DNA from: Nocardioides sp.
Lineage (GTDB): Bacteria; Actinomycetota; Actinomycetes; Propionibacteriales; Nocardioidaceae
Reading direction: 5' to 3'
Assembly (NCBI GenBank): GCA_025965295.1
Contig: JAOPXF010000394.1
Location: 1-7,720, forward strand
DNA: 7,720 nt
Shown: piece after piece, positions 4,947 to 7,720 of the stretch
How positions within the stretch are numbered: position 1 is the first letter of the stretch
Layout of the letters: the number at the start of each line of letters is the position of its first letter
The notes under the pieces: model-generated
What the model saw: only the letters and a program-made list of their open reading frames with translations
Databases searched by the model: none
What the model was told of the DNA's origin: nothing
Translations under genes and position numbers: made by a program

Positions 4947-5993
4947 TCAGGACGAGCGCCGCAGCACCCACGACTGCAGCCGCGAGTAGCCCTTGACCGA
5001 CGTACGTCGCATCCGGCGGAAGCGGTACGCCGAGCTGCCGGGGTCGCTCTCGCGCGCCTCGTCGCGGTCGTCGGCGGGGGAGTGCCCCGAGAGCGCCTCG
5101 TAGGCGCCCGCGTCGACCAGCACCGAGCCCGGCCGCGCCACCGACGTCAGCCGGGCGGCGATGTTGACGACCGGGCCGAACACGTCGCCGAGCCGGTTGA
5201 CGACCTCGCCGTACGCCAGCCCCGCGCGCACCGCGGGGAACGTGTCGTCGGGGTCCTGGCCGCGCTCGGCCATCAGCAGCGCGATCTCGGCGGCGGCCGC
5301 CGGATCGTCGGCGACGAAGAGCACCTCGTCGCCGATGGTCTTGATGATCCGGCCGCCGTGGTCGACGACGAGACCCGTCGCGGCGTTCTCGAACTGCTCC
5401 AGCCACGCGACCAGCTCCGCCTCCTCGAGGGACTTGCTGCGCGAGGTGTAGCCCACGATGTCCACGAAGCAGACCGCGAGTGGCACGGCGGCGGAGCCGG
5501 CGGACGCGACGGCGTACATCCGGCTGGCCGCGCTCGCGAGGTGCCGCTTCCAGATGTAGGTCTGGAGGGACTCGACCCGCGGCAGCACCTCCGCGGCCAG
5601 CTCGGTCAGCCGGGCCTCGGGGTCGGGGCCGGAGGTGGCGACGTCGGCCAGCAGGGTGGTCTCCCACTCGGCCAACCGCGCGAAGCTGCGGCCCCAGGTG
5701 CGGACCAGCGCCGCCTGCGAGTCCGGGCTGAGGATGCCGAGCTTCATCAGCGCCGAGGTCTGCACCAGGGCGTCCACGTCGGCGGGCGTGAACGCGACGG
5801 CGTCGTCGGCCGGGTGGGGGAAGCCGAGCAGTCGCCACAGCTGCTCGGCGACCTCGAGCGGGACGCCGGCCCGCTCGGCGACCTCCATCCGGGTCAGGCT
5901 CGGGGGCTCGCCGAGGAGGTAGCCCTCGATGACCTCGAGCACGCCGGACAGACCGGGGTCCTCGGCCTCGTCCGCACCGTCCCCGGACGACAC
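4947..5993 (-). CDS. Class III adenylate cyclase with N-terminal regulatory domain
   Basis: This 348-residue soluble cyclase makes cAMP from ATP. The helical N-terminal part (about 15-165) resembles the adenylate cyclase regulatory domain of Mycobacterium Rv1264, a pH-responsive autoinhibitor, with AERAGVPLEVAEQLWRLLGF and VDALVQTSALMKLGI blocks. The catalytic domain (about 172-300) has every expected residue: metal-binding Asp178 (FVDIVGYT) and Asp222 (GDE), adenine-selecting Lys218 and Asp270, and transition-state Asn277 and Arg281 in VVNIAARL. It should therefore be an active, adenylate-specific homodimer. There is no membrane segment. A basic C-terminal tail (RFRRMRRTSVKGYSRLQ) follows. 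The GTG start lies 11 bp after the stop of the cyclic-nucleotide-binding gene, so the two form an operon. The Shine-Dalgarno is weak (AGGG about 10 bases upstream). Whether this cyclase senses pH is an inference from the family. Confidence 0.92.
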   Translation of the reverse strand: MSSGDGADEAEDPGLSGVLEVIEGYLLGEPPSLTRMEVAERAGVPLEVAEQLWRLLGFPHPADDAVAFTPADVDALVQTSALMKLGILSPDSQAALVRTWGRSFARLAEWETTLLADVATSGPDPEARLTELAAEVLPRVESLQTYIWKRHLASAASRMYAVASAGSAAVPLAVCFVDIVGYTSRSKSLEEAELVAWLEQFENAATGLVVDHGGRIIKTIGDEVLFVADDPAAAAEIALLMAERGQDPDDTFPAVRAGLAYGEVVNRLGDVFGPVVNIAARLTSVARPGSVLVDAGAYEALSGHSPADDRDEARESDPGSSAYRFRRMRRTSVKGYSRLQSWVLRRSS

Positions 5994-6004
5994 GTGGGGC
6001 GGCC

Positions 6005-6379
6005 CTAGCCCTCGCCGAGCCGCGCGTCGGCGGCCGACCTGAGCGCGTCCGCGAAGGCCGGGATCTCGCTGCAGAGCCGACGTACGGCGTCGTCGGTGAG
6101 GTGGATGAGCTCGAGCGGGGTGAGCGCGACGATCGAGGCCGTCCGCAGCGAGTGGTTGACGATCGCCGCCTCGCCGATGATCTCGCCGGCGCCGAGCTGG
6201 GCGATCTCCTCGCCCTTGCGCCGCACCGAGACCGTGCCGTCGAGGACGATGTAGGCCTTGTCCGCGGGCGTCTTCTCCCAGATGGGCGACCAGCCCTGCG
6301 GCACCTTCACGGCCGTCCCCGCCGCACTGATCCGCGCAACCTCCTGCGGTGTGAACGTGTCGAAGAACGAGACAGCCAT
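6005..6379 (-). CDS. Stand-alone cyclic nucleotide-binding domain protein
   Basis: This 124-residue protein is essentially a single CAP/PKA-type cNMP-binding domain. A small helix (FFDTFTPQEVARISAAG) leads into the beta roll (YIVLDGTVSVRRKGEEIAQLGAGEIIG). The phosphate-binding cassette is GEAAIVNHSLRTAS, with Glu70 for the ribose hydroxyl and Arg79 for the cyclic phosphate, so cAMP or cGMP binding is likely. The C-helix is short, and no DNA-binding, kinase or transferase domain follows, so it is not a CRP-type regulator by itself. The ATG at 6379 has AAAGG about eight bases upstream; the frame stays open further upstream, but that part looks non-coding. The adenylate cyclase gene starts 11 bp downstream, so the pair makes and binds the messenger. 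How it passes the signal on is unknown. Confidence 0.9.
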   Translation of the reverse strand: MAVSFFDTFTPQEVARISAAGTAVKVPQGWSPIWEKTPADKAYIVLDGTVSVRRKGEEIAQLGAGEIIGEAAIVNHSLRTASIVALTPLELIHLTDDAVRRLCSEIPAFADALRSAADARLGEG

Positions 6380-6435
6380 CGTGTTGCCTTTCGCAGTCGG
6401 GTGCTCCCCGGGCGGATCCTTCCTCTTGTGCGGGG

Positions 6436-6457
6436 GTGTGTCCAGCGTGCGTCCAGC
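6436..6457 (-). repeat. Tandem 11-bp repeat upstream of the cAMP operon
   Basis: GTGTGTCCAGC (6436-6446) is followed directly by GTGCGTCCAGC (6447-6457), with one mismatch. Two head-to-tail copies at one helical turn are a common layout for response-regulator or activator sites, and they lie about 57-78 bp before the ATG. No regulator is identifiable, and chance remains possible. Confidence 0.4.
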
Positions 6458-6474
6458 AACGTCGGTCACAGCTC

Positions 6475-6531
6475 CACCATGAGAAGTGGTCGAGGCGTCG
6501 CTTCTCACGGCGAGCTCACCATGCGAAGTGG
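6475..6531. repeat. 15-bp direct repeat, 42 bp apart, each copy part of a dyad
   Basis: CACCATGAGAAGTGG (6475-6489) and CACCATGCGAAGTGG (6517-6531) differ at one base; a preceding AGCT is also shared, with a one-base gap. The first copy enters the inverted repeat TGAGAAG...CTTCTCA (6480-6486, 6501-6507). The second enters GCGAAG...CTTCGC (6523-6528, 6534-6539). The mismatch in each copy is matched by its own partner arm, so pairing is kept. No protein is encoded here. Confidence 0.5.
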
Positions 6532-6560
6532 CGCTTCGCCTGCATCACATGATGAAGCAG
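6523..6560 (-). terminator. Hairpins downstream of arcA
   Basis: In transcript order after the arcA stop there is an imperfect stem (CTG...CATC with GATG...CAG, 6540-6560) and then the tight stem GCGAAG/CTTCGC with a five-base loop (6523-6539). No U-tract follows. They may end arcA transcription or process its 3' end, but they also carry one copy of the 15-bp repeat, so a control role for the next genes is possible. Confidence 0.4.
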
Positions 6561-6571
6561 ACAACCCGCCC

Positions 6572-7720
6572 CTAACCGACCGGCAGCGGCTCCCGGGTGA
6601 TCGGGCAGCTCATGCAGCGCGGCCCGCCCCGGCCGGAGCCGAGCTCGGACCCGGCGATCCGCACGACCTCGATCCCGGACTCCTCGAGGCGGTCGTTGGT
6701 CTCGTCGTTGCGCTCGTAGGCGACCGCGACCCGCGGCGCGAGGGCCAGGGTGTTGTTGCCGTCGTCCCACTGCTCGCGCTCGGCGGTGACCGGGTCGAGG
6801 CCGGTGTCGATCTGGTGCAGGGTGTCGATCTGCATCGCCTTGGCGGCCGCCACCAGGAACGGCTCGGCCTCCGCCACCCGCAGCTCGAGCTCGCCCTCGT
6901 CCTCGGCGTCCCGGGTCATCGTGACCGCGAAGGCGCGCAGCGAGTCGGCGACGTTGGGGTACATCACGATCTTGTCGACGTCGACCATCGTGCAGACCGT
7001 GTCGAGGTGCATGGTCGCCCGCTCCTGGGCGATCGGTACGGCGAGCACGGTGTGGGCCAGGCCGGCGTGGAACACCTGCCGGGCAAGGCGCTCGACGCCG
7101 GCGGGCGTCGTACGCTCCCCGACGCCGACGGCGATCACGCCGGGGGCGAGCAGGAGGACGTCGCCACCCTCCACGTGCTCGTGGTGCCAGCCGTGGATCT
7201 TGCGGGTGCCCCGGAAGCGCGGGTGCTCGGTGTAGATCAGCTCGGTCAGCTGGGTCTCGCGGGTGCGGGCCGGCATCGCGAGCGACGTGATCGCGACCCG
7301 GTTCTGGATCCAGACGCTGGAGTCGCGGGTGAAGAGCAGGTTGGGCAGCGGGTCGATGAGGAAGTCGTCGCTCGCGAACAGCGAGGTGACCAGGCCGAAG
7401 CCGCCGCGGACCTCGTCGTTGCGGATGCCGGCGGTCAGGTGGCCGGTCAGCTCCTCGGGCGAGGCGTCTCGCAGTGCGTGGGCGAGGTAGGTGCGCATCG
7501 TGTCGCCGAGGTGGAGGCCCGCGAGGGCGGTCGTGATCGCGTGGTTGCGCGCGTCCGGGCTCGCGAGGGTCTCGGTCAGCAGGTCGGTGAGGGACAGGAC
7601 TTCGACGTCCCGGTCGCGCAGCGCCTGGGCGAACGCGTCGTGCTCGTCCTGGGCGCGGGCGACCCACGGGATGCCGTCGAAGAGCAGCTTGTCGTTGTTG
7701 CGCGGGGTGAGGCGCTTCAG
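6572..7720 (-). CDS. arcA: Arginine deiminase (5' end outside the window)
   Basis: The frame is open from the right edge to the TAG at 6574-6572, giving 382 residues. The enzyme is usually a little over 400 long, so about 20-35 N-terminal residues are missing. It hydrolyses L-arginine to citrulline and ammonia, the first step of the arginine deiminase pathway, in the cytosol. Fragment residues include LKRLTPRNNDKLLFD at the start, LLFTRDSSVWIQN (Asp133), HEHVEGGD (Glu184), MHLDTV (His238, Asp240), WDDGNNTLALAP, and GGPRCMSCPITREPL with nucleophile Cys369. The full catalytic set is therefore present. No ornithine carbamoyltransferase or carbamate kinase gene follows it; the next genes downstream are the cAMP pair after 192 bp. 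The partners may lie beyond the right edge, or the enzyme may act alone. Confidence 0.95.
   Translation of the reverse strand: MKRLTPRNNDKLLFDGIPWVARAQDEHDAFAQALRDRDVEVLSLTDLLTETLASPDARNHAITTALAGLHLGDTMRTYLAHALRDASPEELTGHLTAGIRNDEVRGGFGLVTSLFASDDFLIDPLPNLLFTRDSSVWIQNRVAITSLAMPARTRETQLTELIYTEHPRFRGTRKIHGWHHEHVEGGDVLLLAPGVIAVGVGERTTPAGVERLARQVFHAGLAHTVLAVPIAQERATMHLDTVCTMVDVDKIVMYPNVADSLRAFAVTMTRDAEDEGELELRVAEAEPFLVAAAKAMQIDTLHQIDTGLDPVTAEREQWDDGNNTLALAPRVAVAYERNDETNDRLEESGIEVVRIAGSELGSGRGGPRCMSCPITREPLPVG

Noticed and set aside
6455..6470. CRP-type site near the cAMP operon (TCACA at 6466-6470)
   Set aside because: No TGTGA half-site lies at the required spacing; a lone five-base match is not evidence.
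6380..6508. N-terminal extension of the cNMP-binding protein to 6508
   Set aside because: The extension has no domain character, and the ATG at 6379 has a Shine-Dalgarno and starts at the usual domain boundary.
6436..6531. Repeats as a CRISPR array
   Set aside because: Only two copies of each unit, too short, with no regular spacers and no cas genes.
6516..7667. 383-codon minus-strand frame overlapping arcA
   Set aside because: Arg/Pro/Ala-rich shadow; the arcA frame carries all deiminase motifs and is open to the window edge.
7499..7720. arcA beginning at the ATG at 7498
   Set aside because: The same frame continues to the window edge with deiminase sequence (TPRNNDKLLFD and following), so that Met is internal.

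Overview
The window looks like chromosomal DNA from a high-GC actinobacterium, probably of the Nocardioidaceae. This rests on strong G/C third positions, GTG starts, a DUF222-type HNH nuclease remnant, a DUF5926/SEC-C protein, an Rv1264-like adenylate cyclase and leaderless-type TANNNT promoters. I see no tRNA, rRNA, CRISPR array, insertion sequence or phage gene. The genus is an inference.

Left edge (1-640): ten codons of a leftward gene leave the window. A hairpin that holds its Shine-Dalgarno sequence sits just upstream. Next comes a decayed C-terminal piece of a DUF222/HNH (13E12-type) nuclease, about 200 bp with no visible gene, and a palindromic repeat at the end of the following gene.

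Positions 627-1807, minus strand: a GNAT acetyltransferase and a short cis-prenyltransferase (UppS family), translationally coupled by a GTGA overlap. Positions 1925-4038, plus strand: a compact run of a VOC/glyoxalase-fold protein, a cytosolic glycerophosphodiester phosphodiesterase and a DUF5926/SEC-C protein. The last has its own likely leaderless promoter. A 182-bp spacer follows, with a good promoter, a hairpin at the predicted mRNA 5' end and an 11-bp inverted repeat. It leads into lepB (signal peptidase I, 4221-4943).

Positions 4947-6379, minus strand: a stand-alone cyclic-nucleotide-binding protein followed 11 bp later by a class III adenylate cyclase with an N-terminal regulatory domain. 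The pair makes and senses cAMP and converges on lepB with a 3-bp gap. The 192 bp upstream of it is rich in repeats and dyads and has no TANNNT promoter. Arginine deiminase (arcA) follows from 6572 to the right edge, also on the minus strand, lacking only its N-terminus.

Most genes here are familiar families. The points most worth a second look are the two-gene cAMP module with its repeat-rich leader, the lepB leader architecture, the divergent cis-prenyltransferase coupled to a GNAT enzyme, and the SD-occluding hairpin at the left edge.
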